Position numbers and translations under genes: made by a program. The notes below the pieces were generated by a model that made no database searches, was not told the DNA's origin, and saw only the letters and a program-made list of their open reading frames with translations. Positions 37,190 through 49,304 of a stretch of DNA of 64,000 nucleotides are shown here, piece after piece. The stretch covers positions 1,501,001-1,565,000 of the forward strand of contig JAUTXW010001345.1 of NCBI GenBank assembly GCA_030620095.1, given 5' to 3'. Each line of letters starts with the position of its first letter. The stretch's first letter is position 1. This DNA comes from Kuschelorhynchus macadamiae. Its lineage: Eukaryota > Arthropoda > Insecta > Coleoptera > Curculionidae.

Positions 37190-37570
37190 GTGCGACGCCA
37201 GTGGTGTGCTGGTGTTCAGCTACATCAGATTGAATAGTTTGTTTCTTTTTAATACATCGTTCATGTTACTTAAATCTAGTTGATATTGACATAGCAGACA
37301 TATTGGAACATAATAATCTTGATAATTACCTAATAGACCTATTATAAGCTTGTCTTACATCTATTTAGTTCATTTTTCAAGGAACTTTTTATGAACAAAC
37401 CTTATCTTTATGGAGACCTTTGAGGATTTTGCTTTAAAATCGGCTCCACTAAAACCCAGTTCAGGTATGTCGATGAAACTTTTGTTGTTTGGTCTCATGG
37501 ATAGGAAAATTTCTTCATATTTCTGGACCACCTTAATCAACAACATCGCCACATTAAATTCATAATAGAA
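37190..37570. mobile_element. Chimeric Penelope-like fragment: endonuclease (minus) joined to RT (plus)
   Basis: At 37190-37285 the minus strand matches the GIY-YIG region of the 43-kb element (landmarks GTGCTGGTGTTCAGC and CTTAAATCTAGT). From about 37290 the plus strand matches the RT of the 41.9-kb element, starting at the same word AGACATATTGGAACATAATA. The RT piece reads FYEQT, then skips the GAAMGSPV block and continues toward MDRKISSYFWTTLI. The frame is broken throughout. The joint is an inversion within the element. Confidence 0.7.
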
Positions 37571-37989
37571 AGTGAATCTAATGGAACGTTTTAGAGTACT
37601 TCATATCAGTGCTACATCTATAGAGTCGAAAAAAAAAAAGTTGAAAATAAATTTGCAAAATATCTTTTATTTAAATTTAATTATAAATTGTATTACAACA
37701 GTTGTTGTTCGCGGTCTGCCTTGTTTGTAGTTCTTATTAGGAGAACAAGACATTAGCAGCTGATTTTTTAAAAGTTATCACCGTACAAATTGTGGATTTA
37801 GTGCATTTGTTGGTCGCCTATTACAATCGTCACTTTCCGGAATACGACATTTTCAGACTCAGTGCGACCCATGAATCGGCATCTTTTGTGACCTCTCCTT
37901 AATCAACCGCTGTTCGTATCTATCCGGTTTCGAAAAAAATATCGAAAATATTTTCGCCTCGTTATATATCCACCTTATATTGTAAGGTA
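37571..37989. other. No gene recognised
   Basis: Nothing beyond chance reading frames. Confidence 0.4.
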
Positions 37990-38600
37990 CTTGAAAAATA
38001 GACATATCAATTCTATTCGATCCACAAGCAATAATCGTCCTCTGCAACTGTCGCCATCTGTTCGCTTCTCCAACCTCCTTATTTTTTAACGCTGTCGTCC
38101 TCCAGATTGCTTGTCGTTATTGCTCATTCCAAGGGCTTCATGGCCTAACTCTTTTCCTCTTTTTGGTTTTATAATAGATGTGGCTAATAACTATTGAGAC
38201 AAACAATTAGTTTTTCGCGTTCGGGTGTGGTAAACCAGTCCCCTTTGGTTACTTGGAGAACCCAGATATTTATACTGCTGCATCTGTTTTCTTAAACATT
38301 ATCACCTTGGAGTTTGTAGCCGAATTAACAGCTAGGAATTGTGTTTTAGATAGGCCAACCTGAAGTCCCCAATTTACTGTATGTTTCATACAGTCTTCTC
38401 AACATAAACTCAAGGTCAAAATAGTATTGTACCATTATTACCTGGTAGTCCAAGCAGCCAGAGTTTGATTACCTATTGGTATTCCCAGTGTTCCACAGTT
38501 TCTTCTCCTTTAACGCTATGTCAACATACATATTATACAAAACTAGAAAAAAACTAGACTCCTGCCTCGGACTTTTAGTTATGACAATAATTGATGGTGG
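37990..38600 (-). pseudogene. RTE-like reverse transcriptase relic
   Basis: Read on the minus strand from about 38600: a degenerate D-rich segment, then DYQVIMV and DLEFMLRRLYETYSKLG (38440-38380), corresponding to the ADDQV...DLE...KW-GL region downstream of the RT catalytic site in RTE-type elements. A different frame then gives QQYKYLGS (about 38265). Near 38040-38140 a basic segment with KNKEVGEANRWRQLQRTI resembles the C-terminal tail of the same class. Several stops and shifts are present. The clade call rests on these short matches. Confidence 0.55.
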
Positions 38601-38655
38601 CTTGTTTCTTCCTTTATCTTTATCAATTCTCACCTTTTAATTTTCTTTTAGAAAT
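38601..38655. other. Spacer
   Basis: Short AT-rich join between the RT relic and RptB. Confidence 0.5.
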
Positions 38656-39682
38656 CTGTTTCAACCTAAATGTTTTTTACCTTAAAACTACCAGCAACTT
38701 TTTATTTAATACTGAATAGGTAGTTGTAGTAATAATAATAATAGTAATAATAATAAACCATTGTTAGATGCAATACATCTATTTTTTTTATATAATTATA
38801 AACATCTTTTTCTTTATTTTATTAGATTCGGTGGTATTTTTCAAGTATAAGGAAAAAATTGTCACAAGCCCTGATTGAGAAAGTGGTGGGTGAATGAGGG
38901 ATTAAACCTTTAATTAAAACAAAATATAGTGACATTTGAGAAAAATGTTTACAAAATAAAGTGTTAATAAATAATTCTCCTATAAATTTAAATTAGAAAC
39001 AATATATCGTTAAAAAAACGCCCATAAGAACTAACTTGAAATCTGTTGATGTATTTATTGATTAAATTATTATTCATTAAAACCAGTTCATTATTTATTA
39101 CCATATGGAAGTGTTATGGGGCAACTATTGCAATCTGAGTAAAAATAATTACCTTAGGTTGCAAATTTAAAGATTTACACATGTCGCTAGTATATCTTAT
39201 CTGTTTTATAATTTAAACATAATAGATATTCACACTATAAGGAATGTTGGAGATACTTCGAGATTGGTCAAGAATACGACATACCAAACTGAGAAGTAAA
39301 CAGCATTTTATTTGGATTTCTAAACTTAACTTTTGAATAAAAAAATATTTTATTAAAAATACAAATTGTGACATACAGGATATAGATACTAAAGAACTAG
39401 GTTTTAATTATATTGAAAAACGGTTTTATGTAATGGACTACTGTGCCTTTAACTTCTTTAAAAAAAAACTGGTGGTTTATCGGGCAGTTTTTGAACTATG
39501 GATGAACAAATGGGCAATTCGAGAAATATTACGAGTATGAATGGGTTGCTTTAATGCTAACACGCTGTTTAAAATAATAAAATTCAGTAGAGTGTGCCTA
39601 CGTAAAGTTATTATGCATATTTTAAGAGGAAATTGGAATATTTCTAAAACCTGTCGACTTTTTAAGGTCTTAATAACCGACG
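38656..39682 (+). repeat. RptB copy 2, with 480-bp extra internal segment
   Basis: 38656-39153 matches 28862-29330 nearly end to end, including a variable ATA/ATT trinucleotide tract (38718-38755). The final 48 bp (39635-39682, GACTTTTTAAGGTCTTAATA) match the end of copy 1. The segment 39154-39634 has no counterpart in copy 1 and either inserted here or was deleted there. No coding capacity. Confidence 0.75.
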
Positions 39683-41041
39683 AAAAAAACAGTTGTTTGT
39701 TTATTGAAAAACTGTAGACACTCCGATATTCTATTATTAAATTTAGATACGTTTTATTTAAACTTTTCCACAGCTATATTTTTATTTTGCTAGACGTCGC
39801 CGGCTCGTTCGCAAGACTATTGGGGTTTCTGCCGATAACCCACATGGAACTGTTACACTGCGGATATCATGTGATTTATGTTACTTACTTCACATTGATA
39901 CGGAATAGCGGCCAAAACATTAGATAAAACTATAATCTACATTCACATTCACATAATAATACAGCCTTGTAAGAAACTGAATCCAGGCAGATTGGTCGTT
40001 CCCGTTGCTACATTCCGGGTAAAAATCGTTATGATCCGTCTTAGAGCACGTGCTTGGGGCTAAAAAGTGGCTACTTTCCGCTCTGACTGTACGTCAGGGA
40101 TTGACATGTGCTGAATGCTGATGCGGCTGCCTAATAATGAAATTGTCAAGAACGACATCTAAGATGATTTTTTATATATAAATCGATTTTGTGCTAGACA
40201 ATTAGGTCTGATTGGCCAGTGATAGTAGTGGATCTCACCCTAATACACTAGGGTTAGAAAGAAACATACCGATAATTAGATTGTCAACTTAAAACAATTG
40301 GTTAGTTATATGTAGTTGTATTTTAGCAATGACATTATACTTCGAATAGACGATACATCCAAGGTAAAATTTAATAACCCTAAGTGGATCCCAACTTTAT
40401 TATATCTGATACAGTGGGGATCTATAGAGAGATTTATTTATTTATAGTTGAGATCTATCTAAAGTTAGTTTATTTGTGCCTGACGGACTGTCTATGCTTT
40501 TGCTTTTAAGAGGTCGATCTATTAGTTATGTTCTCGGGACTGTTTAATGTATATGGTTAAAAATAGTCCAGTAATGATAAAAAGCTCAGAACCAAAATGC
40601 GAAGTTTTATCTTTTAAGATGTTGCCCCTCTTTTAATTAGAATCCAAATTCTCTTACTCCTGGCGTTTTTTATGTTACAGTATACAATATGCCCACAGCA
40701 CTAATTATTAAGCAGTGGAGAATTTTTGCTTGATTGATATACTTTTATTACAAATTAATTAATGTACCCATATTTTTGGTTTTATATGCTGTGGAAAATT
40801 TCTTGCATACGAGATATTTGATTTTTTTTAAATATTGTGTTGTCAATGTAGCGAGACTATTTAAATACCTCCTATATTAAATACTCATAAAGTTACATAT
40901 GTTCTTATTACGTTTACAGGTCTAGACATAACTATAAATATCTGCTTATCGAAGTCTCTATTATTTATTTGCGGTTGGCTTCCTTGTCCAAAAGGGTACA
41001 CTTTAGTGGCCTGTGCTGATATTTTTATAACAAATAAATAT
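39683..41041. other. No gene recognised
   Basis: Unique-looking sequence, less AT-rich at 39790-40280 (for example CGTCGCCGGCTCGTTCGC). No reading frame with a domain; possibly intronic or intergenic. Confidence 0.4.
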
Positions 41042-41425
41042 AGGGTGATCAAAAACTGACATTATAAATATACTTTAAAAAATCGTTAAAAGTTACTTTT
41101 TTCAAATGGAAACCCCCAATTTTTATAATTTTATCGTATTTAACACTTAAAATAAAGGTGACTTTGTATAAAGTTGTCTATTCCAAAAATTTACACGAAA
41201 TATACCTAGCATTTTTCGAGAAATCCAAAAATTCGATAATATACCGGGTGTTCTATTTAAAAAAACAAAGTTGTCGTCTACTTCCGGTATAACCGGAAGT
41301 GCCGTTATCTTGAAAATATTTTGCACGAATTGCCCGACTTTAGTTAGCTGCCAAAATTTCAAATTTTTCCAAAGCCTACTTTCTGAGAAATCGATCGCCG
41401 CAGTTCGTCGTGGGACACCCTGTAT
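41042..41425. mobile_element. Possible mariner-type MITE
   Basis: The left end TATAGGGTGATC and right end GACACCCTGTATAG form short imperfect inverted repeats of the TACAGGGTG type common at Tc1/mariner ends, with TA at both sides. The interior contains another ACCGGGTGTTCTATTT at about 41243, so this may be several nested ends rather than one unit. No transposase. Confidence 0.4.
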
Positions 41426-41849
41426 AGTTCCCCATATATAATGTTATCTAATTTGGAGCCACTTTCACCTTTGATTTCGGATTTTGTATAAATGAAAATA
41501 CCTTAATTCACCTTATCCTTAGACAAGACTTTCATCAATCTTTGAAGACAATTTTGTACACTTTCAGTGTTACCTCTTGCTTTGAAATTATACGTACATA
41601 ATATATATGCTTATGTTTGAAATGGTACCCTAGATACTTTATTATATGAGTTATCAAAAAACTTTGAATACAATTTTTTTTTGGGTTTTATTGTACGATT
41701 GTTAAAATTTCCAAAAAAAAAAACAAAAAAAAAGATGATCGGAAAGTGAACCACTGAGCAGCAAGTTCGTTTTTTTTAAATGAAACATCCTGTATAATAG
41801 ATGTTCGTCAAATGGGTCTCTTTTTGCTGTTTATAAATATCGTAGGAAA
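41426..41849. other. No gene; further mariner-end-like motif
   Basis: CATCCTGTATAATAG at 41788 resembles the same kind of end. Confidence 0.4.
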
Positions 41850-42895
41850 TCATGGCTCTTGGGATTAGACTCAGATTAGAGAGATCTGAACACTAATAAG
41901 CTCAGAGACATATTGGAACATAATAATCTTAATAATTACTTAATAGACCTAATGGAAGCTCGTTTCATTTTTCAACTTTTTATGCACAAACCTCTGGGGC
42001 AGCTATGGGATCACCTGTGGTAGCGGATATCTTTATGGAGGTCTTTGAGGATATTATATATAAACCAATACTTTTGTTGTTTGGTCCCATGGACAGAAAA
42101 ATCTCTTCGTATGTCTGGACCACCTTAATTATAAGTTCACAATGGAAATTGAATTTAACGAAACTATTCCCTTTCTAGATGTATTTGTTCAAAGGAAGGA
42201 AAATGGTACATTAGAACATTATATGTATAGAAAACCGACGCATACAAATATATTCTTAAAAGCAAATTCCCACCACCCTCTAGCCTAAAAGAAGTCGATT
42301 AGTATTTAGAGCTACATTCTCTAACATCGGAAACAGCGAAACTGACCGAAGCTCAGAGACGAAATGGCAGTTGCACTGAAGATATTACGCGTTCAACTAA
42401 AAGATATAGTAATCAAGAAATCCAATTTCGTGAAAGGAGAATGGTAAGGAGCCACTGTTAGGTAGTGTTGGACAATGCTTGCGTTCCCGGAAAGATGTTG
42501 TACCTGTTCAAACAGATGAAGTTTATAAAATTCCTTGCTCCTGTGGAGGAATGTATGTGTAAGAAACAGGTCGCTCAATATCCACTAGACTTAAGAAACA
42601 TAAACTATGTATTAAAAAGAAACAAATTGTTTAATCTGCTGTAATTGAACACCAGCATACCACTGGCCATATTATAAATGTAAAGGAAAGCAAGGTTCTA
42701 GCGTTGGTTCAAGGATTTTATAAACGGAAAATTAGAGAATTTATTGAAATTTTTAAACATTCAAAAAACGTCAATAGTGTTGAAATTTCCAACCAAAAAC
42801 AAACTTTTTTGCGTCAATATGCCAATGACGAGAACTTAAAATTATCATATCATAATAATAATAATAATAATATAAACTCCGGTGAGTACAACTAA
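41850..42895 (+). pseudogene. Penelope-like element, plus copy: RT and GIY-YIG endonuclease relic
   Basis: After a truncated end sequence (41850-41905), the RT reads TSGAAMGSPVVADIFMEVFE (about 41990-42050), MDRKISSYVWTTLI, FTMEIEFNETIPFLDVFVQR and MYRKPTHTNIFLKANSHHPL (to about 42290); these are the conserved blocks of Penelope-type RTs. The GIY-YIG endonuclease follows (42500-42760) with VYKIPCSCGGMYV, ETGRSISTRLKKHKL and AVIEHQHTTGH. Two in-frame stops (TAA at 42558-42560 and 42632-42634) and shifts inactivate it. The C-terminal RKIREFIEIFKHSKNVNS tail ends in an AAT tract near 42855. The N-terminal half of the RT is missing. Confidence 0.8.
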
Positions 42896-43029
42896 TTTAA
42901 AATGCTTGTTGCGAGGCTTTTAGAAAAATGATACATCGGAAATGATAGTGTTGGTATGATTAGATGCTACATCTCGCGATAAGCTTTTAAAATTAGTTAT
43001 CTTAACGTTGAGTTTCACGTCACATATGA

Positions 43030-44100
43030 CTTAGATATGATAATTTTAATTAAGAAAACATGGTTTTTGGGTTTAGACCTTGCCAAATTGGAATTACTTT
43101 CCGATGTTCCACTTGCGATTGAAAGAGGCATCTTCAGGAATCTTCGCTGAACAAGTTCAAAACACTGAATGAGGTCCTATGAGCAGAGTTCAGGTATTTA
43201 TAACTGTGGCCATCGACGCGTAACTTACTGTGATGATTGGTTTCCACGCATGATGTAGCATATAGTCTGCGTCACTATTTAAATTTTCGGGGTGCTTGAC
43301 AATTTCAATAGATTCTCTAATTTTTCGTTTATGATAACCCGAGACTGATGCAAGAACCTTGGTATCTTTTACATTAATCTTGTGTCCTGTTGAGTGCTGG
43401 TGTTCAGCGACAGCGGATTGAACAATTTGTTTCTTACTTATACACATTTCATGTTCCTTAAATCTAGTAGACACAGACCGTCCAGTTTGACCTATATACA
43501 TTGTACCGCAGGAACAAGGAATTTTATAAACTCCTGACTGCAAAGGAATTACATCTTTTGGTGTCCTTAGGCATTGCCCATTCTTTTTGGGTGTATTAAA
43601 GATTGTGCGAATTCTTGCAATTTTACCTGTGGGACCCTAAATAAAAGGTAAAACTGCACTACTTAATGGTTGAATACCCAATACTGGATTTAGGTCTGGG
43701 ATTATTATAATACTTAATCGAACCCAATATCTTCAGTGCAATATCAGTTTGATTTTAAAGCTTTAGTCAGTTTTTCTGTTTCGACCAGGATTGAATTTGT
43801 ATAGCATATTGACAAGCCCTAAAGACTAATGAATTGATAACGGATTATTTTTGAGATGGCTGATTGTGAGAATTAAAATATTTAGAGTTTTTTAATATAA
43901 GAATTAGATCGTCCTGTGAAGGGGTTTAAGATATTGGCTAAACATTTACGTATTTCGTAAGATGGGGAATCTATTGCACTGACGATGGAACGTAACGGTA
44001 CATTAGCTTTATGTATTTTTGAACGGCCGTAAAATCGAGGAATCTTCGAACCGCTTGACTTCAATTTCTTGTGCCACTTAAAAATTCCGTTTCTTTGTAT
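43030..44100 (-). pseudogene. Penelope-like element, minus copy: RT N-part and GIY-YIG endonuclease
   Basis: Read right to left: WHKKLKSSGSKIPRFYGRSK and IHKANVPLRSIVSAIDSP (44064-43960), the PKIHK-P-RPI block of Penelope RTs; then a broken central region in which the catalytic domain is deleted (about 43860-43640); then an intact GIY-YIG frame (43543-43190) with GVYKIPCSCGTMYIGQTGRS, STRFKEHE, AVAEHQHSTGHKI and RKIRESIEIVKHPENLNSD. The endonuclease keeps the GIY-YIG-like VYK-YIG pair, the R of the TGRS-STR helix and the downstream H and N. The element faces the plus copy, the two 3' ends being about 130 bp apart, and ends with the hammerhead-like end sequence at 43090-43170. Confidence 0.8.
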
Positions 44101-45207
44101 AAAATTAAGTTAGTTACTAATGAAAACATTTGATTCCCATTCAAATTTATCATAAAAACTAATTAAAAACACTTAATATATTACTGAAAATTTGTATGGA
44201 ATTTATGTAAAAATACCGGCTTTCTCAGGTAAAATCATGGTACAGAACATTAATTTATATAGGTGTAATCCCTGAACCTCTGTACATTGTTATAACCTAT
44301 ATTTGAAATATTGCAAAACTCGTACTTCACTAAATATTAATGATATCAAGCGACCGAGAAACATTCCGTCAGTTACAATTTTAGTCTACAATGCTAGATA
44401 CGCGGTATTACCTACCGTCTGCGTCTGCTGAAATCAAGTTTGATTTTGCTTTCTGTGTAATTCTAAAAATGTTTCTAACATGAATATAAGGAATTAATTG
44501 TGATAGTTTCATTATTTTCTTGGAAACAAAAAAAACACGATGATTAATTAATTAAAAACTTATCCATCGTTACATAAATTGCAAATATTGACGCACACAA
44601 CTATAAAAGTCCATAGCAAAATATTGTTTCCATAGCACCCTACTCACAATTGATGATACTAGATGCCAAACCCGTTATAAGGAACTTTTTTTTCTGAAAT
44701 CGTAGAGGAAATTGAAACGTTAAACTCGCAGTCACGGAGTAGTAAAAAAAAACGTATATAAAATTAAAAGAACGTAATAACCATTCTCAAAGAAAAGCAA
44801 AAAGGAGGTACGAATAATGGCCTTTTATACGACGCAGACAGATTTTATCAAGATTGAATTCCATTTGGCAAATGAGTAAATGCTTGCGCGGCTCGTCGTG
44901 AATGAATCGAAGTACACGTTTTCGCTTTTCGTCAATCAGAAAGTTTTTACTGTATGCTCTTCTGTTGCTCAGTTTCTTTAGAGTTTTACGTAGAAAGTAA
45001 TTTTGTTTCGGTAGTTTCACTTTGAAAACTTAATTTTCTTGTAATAAACACTACACTGCATGTAATACTGTGTGCAATACGTCTTTTAGGCAGAGGACTG
45101 CTTGTGGGGTTTGAGTTTGGAGGGGCGCACCGAACCATATAGGCCAATAACTAGAAAATTGCCTGTTTTATTTTTACTTCTCTCCTAAGAAGAAATTATT
45201 GTAATCT
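44101..45207. other. No gene recognised; distinct block at 44790-45020
   Basis: The 77-codon minus frame at 44787-45020 is basic but has no family resemblance. The block is less AT-rich and repeat-free and could be a conserved non-coding element, an inference only. Confidence 0.3.
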
Positions 45208-45655
45208 GGAAAAAATCACCCTTCGAATTTTGTCAGATGTTATGGTTTTAGGGTTCCTGGCTCTCGAAAAACATGTTTGCTCAATTCCGTCAGTCTTTCT
45301 GTCAATCTGCCTGTTCGCGGCATAGCTTAAAAACTACTTCCACGATCAAATTTTGGTTAAAACTAAGGGTCATATGAGGAAAACCTGGTAACATTTCCAA
45401 TATGGCAAAAGAAAATGCCGGCATAGTGAAATGTTTAAAAAATATTACTAAAAAACTACTTTAACAATTTATCTCAAAATGTACACAAAAATCTAGTATT
45501 ATGTAGGAATCAACTGGTAACATTTTTGTGCGAATCCAAGATGGCGAACCAAAATGGCGACTTAATAAAATTTTTAATAATTCAGTTTGAAAAACTACTT
45601 AATGGACTAATTTCAAATTGTGTGCTATAGCTAATTGTTTTTTAAGCAAGCATAA
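45208..45655 (-). repeat. RptA copy 5 (reverse)
   Basis: Reverse orientation: TCCGTCAGTCTTTCTGTCAA linker near 45277, CGGCATAGCTTAAAAACTAC, then AAGATGGCGAACCAAAATGG near 45538 and AAACTACTTAATGGAC. One linker and about two blocks. Confidence 0.85.
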
Positions 45656-46195
45656 GAAATTATATCATTTACCTAAGTTTTTATAGACACATAGTAGTTG
45701 TACAAATATTTTCATTCTATCTGGACCCATCAGTGCTCCGATTGTAAGAGAGAAACATTAAAGTAACGTAAAAATAAATTAAAAAGAAATAAAAAAAATC
45801 GGTTTACTTTACTTACCACTTCCCTCGTACAAAGTTCCACCTCGCAGAGAACACTTTAAAACCATATATGTAGTTGTTTGGTAATAACTTAAAAAAATTA
45901 CAATTTTTTAGGATTCGTAGAAAGGTGTTGCCAAATAATTATAGGCGTATATAACCCTTAATCGGCTTAGTGACACAGCTTTATACAAAATGCGTCCTGG
46001 AGTCCCAGGGACTTGGAAATAAAAAATTTCAACGACATCTTTCAGTTTAATGTGATAACACAATGAAAGTCACATACATAAATAAGTTTTTAGTATATAC
46101 CGTAAATATAAGTTAAAGCCCAACACAGATTTAAATTCTTAACAAAAGTAGATTTTATATCAAAGCACATCTTTTTATCATCATCATATCATTGT
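45656..46195. other. AT-rich non-coding sequence
   Basis: Nothing recognised. Confidence 0.5.
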
Positions 46196-46580
46196 TTGAC
46201 CAATATGGATTATTCTGTCTGCTGCAGTGCAGGGCATGATCCAGACAGGTATCATAGTATCCTAGTTATGATGTTGGAGTACGTGGAATTAAAATATATT
46301 AAAATGATTGCTCCCAGTGAAAGTCAGGAGTAAACAGTACAGTTCCGTGCCGTTCGTGGTATTAGGCAACCGAGTTTTCTGTGATTCCATTTTGTGCCTT
46401 TGCCTACACGGGGATCGCTAGTTTATGGCAGCCTGGTGAGCTCTTAAAAGCGTGAAATCGCGATCGTAGACTGACCAAATGGATCATTGTGTCTGTTGTA
46501 ATGAAGGACATGTTCCACTCAGGGATCATAGTGTCCTTGTTATGACGTTGGTGTACGTGGAATTAAAATATATTAACAGA
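46196..46580 (+). repeat. Two copies of a 105-bp motif, 275 bp apart
   Basis: 46197-46300 and 46472-46575 are about 75 percent identical and both end ACGTGGAATTAAAATATATT. Each opens with ATGGAT and stays open across the unit (MDYSVCCSAGHDPD and MDHCVCCNEGHVPL), sharing CC...GH spacing. This could be a fragment of coding sequence or chance frame conservation in a duplicated repeat. Confidence 0.6.
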
Positions 46581-47149
46581 TCTATTGTAACTTCATTTGA
46601 CATACAAATTAATAAACCCTAATATTTGGCATTTGACGTAACATGAGAGCCAGTTTAAAGTAAAATATTTAGAGGCATTATGCTTGATCATACCTGAGGT
46701 AGGAAACGATTATGCATATCGAACCTGATAAAAACATGTACTGAAAAATATACAGATTACGGTACAGAAAACAAATGTTATCATGCCCGGAAGAATTTTA
46801 AAAAATCATAGAAAAGAAAAATAAAATATCTCAGTGTGTACCAGTTACCGTGTAAAGACAATTTTGAAAAAAATACTTACATAACATTCTGACTAACACA
46901 TTTTTTGTAAAACACTACATTTACGACCTCCATGCCATAAACTGTATACGCTGTACGAAAATTTGCACGTATATGTTCGTCTGTCCAATAGTTAATTAAG
47001 TTGCATTGTGTAAAAGTGTTTTTTAATGTATGATCTAATTCTGTAGATTTCTTGATTTTCAGAGGCTTCTTTATCGGGACTTCTCAGAACTAAATCAAAA
47101 GTACTACAGAACTAACACAAAATTAATATTCTGATTAATGTTTCGTTTA
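46581..47149. other. No gene recognised
   Basis: AT-rich, short frames only. Confidence 0.5.
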
Positions 47150-47590
47150 AAATTTTGCCACATTGAGGCAATCATAGAGGAGGATCAGTCCTCCCTTAAA
47201 TTTAATTTAGAATAGTGTCATGATTTTACTTCTATTGTAAAAAAATTGATTATATTCAAGCTTGAAAAAAATCACCGCTCAGCAGCCAGAATCAATGACA
47301 ATAATTATTATTTCAAGACCAGATTGTTACTGTCTCATCTAGCAGCCTATATATTATGATTTATTAACATGGGATTTTATACGGTTGTGGTTAAATGAGG
47401 AATGATGATTCTTGGGATCGTGTCACAATGAAATCACTTGTACCGACGTTTCGCCTTCAGTCTTGAGGGAGCTTCGTTCTACGGGATCAGAACATTGAAT
47501 GAGCTCGGATACTAATTTTGAACTACTTTATTTTAAGCTGCTTATAACAGAAACGCGTATTACAATATTATATATATACACTAGAGGTTA
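47150..47590 (-). mobile_element. Penelope-like end repeat, copy 1
   Basis: About 430 bp match 58330-58760 in the same orientation, for example GAGGCAATCATAGA, GACTTCTATTG-like, CAGCCAGAATCAATGA and CTAATTTTGAA-TACTTTATT. In the middle, on the minus strand, is the end motif CTGAAGGCGAAACGTCGG (47442-47460), a shortened form of the hammerhead-like core. No coding. Confidence 0.65.
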
Positions 47591-49304
47591 ATATTTGAGA
47601 GGTATATCGTTGATTTTACTTATTGATGTGGAAAATAATTTATTATTAGCAATTTCAATCTATAAGAGTTAGAAAACAAATTATTTTAACGTTATTTTCC
47701 GATCTTCAGGAAGAACCACTTGATTAAGTATTATTAATCAAGAACGGCTTATTACAGCCGGTATTAGTCATAGGCCCTAGTTTTTGTAAAAAAATATTTT
47801 ACTCTCTTTTGTGAACTGATACATCTTCTCTAATTTTGATTCTTTTTCAAATCTAATTTAAGCTATACTAAAATAAAAAAAACACAGAGCTTTAAACAAA
47901 GCTAAGGTAACATCTTTATAATTTTATCTAAATCTGTTATAATGTTAACAAAATATATATGATTAAAGATAAACTAGATTCATTCATACAATAAAATTAG
48001 TTAAAATACAATGGCATGTTACAGATTAAGGTTGTATTCCGTTTCCAAACCTGGTTAACCGGTTCAGTTGATAGTAGTCTGACAGCGGTTTCTGAAAAAC
48101 CTTTTAAAAAGGTATACCCGTCAAATAAATGAGAGTTCAGATATTGGTTATCCGACAACCAAGAAAATTCATCGGTCATTCTGGTGACACTGTTGACAAT
48201 TATTTTCAGGAATCGGGTTCCGTAAATAATCGATTTTTCGGTAAACACGGAACACGAAACCGAAACCAACTTTATACGGCCTAAATATTCTTACTCAAGT
48301 CCAATTTGGTAGTTTCTTCACTACACTGTTGAAACTTCTTATTAAACTAGCAACACAGAAATATTACTATGGGTTGATATTAAAAATTACAGTTGGAAAT
48401 TAGCTAATAAAAAGTTTACTTTCGTTTACTATTCAGACTTTACCCTTCTTTTACATTAATTAATTATGGGGTTGAAAAATACCACTCGGTATCTTATTGC
48501 CTTACACTTGGCAAAAACAACAGAACTTAATTGTAGTAAATTTAATGCAATCTCTTAAACTGGAGACTGACAATACTTGCAAGTTTCAAACTATAACATT
48601 TACTTCGAAACCAACTTACTTTATAAGATTCAATTAAACTTGAAGTTAAACTTTTTACGATAGAGCGTTTACCCCTTTTTAAAATAACTTTTTTTGCAAT
48701 GGTTATACATAAAAATTCGCTTGTATTTAAGTGGACCATGAAAGCTGTTAACATTTTCAGACTTAATTTTTACACTTGTAATAAGTGGAGAACAAAGAAG
48801 TGACTCCGGTCGAACTTTACTTTGTACTGGTGATCGATATACATTTTTGAACTCGCAAGGGTCTGTCTTGACATTTGCCGTTATTTTACCCTTCTAAAGA
48901 GGAATGAGACAAAAATAGTACAGTTTGATTTTCGCAGTAGATTTAAGGCGTTAAAATTAGACACTGTATATTAACTAGGGTGACAGCCTTTGCAGCAATT
49001 AGGTGTCAGAAATCGTTGCAAAAAATTATTCTAGAAATATGAATATTCGCGACTTTGCTTTGCTGATTTCATAAAAATAACGTTAGAGTCGTAGTCTGTT
49101 AAGACTGGCTTCAGGAATATATTTTAATATTGATATATATAGATGACAGAACAACTGCTGGTTGGTGTTTTCATCGTTTTTCCTGTTACTTAGCAATAGT
49201 AATGTCAGTTAATAAGATCAAATTTTGTCACTGTCAATTTCTGTTCATAACTTTTATTATCTGACAATAATCATTTAAGAAACTTTAGATCTAAAAACGT
49301 CATT
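47591..49304. other. No gene recognised upstream of the first DD41D transposase
   Basis: A 90-codon minus frame (47997-48269) lacks recognised domains. ACTAGGGTGACAG near 48976 might be a decayed left end of the transposon whose transposase starts at 49305, but I cannot match it convincingly to the right end. Confidence 0.35.

Noticed and set aside
46196..46580. CRISPR-like direct repeats
   Set aside because: Only two copies, eukaryotic context, long spacing; no array.
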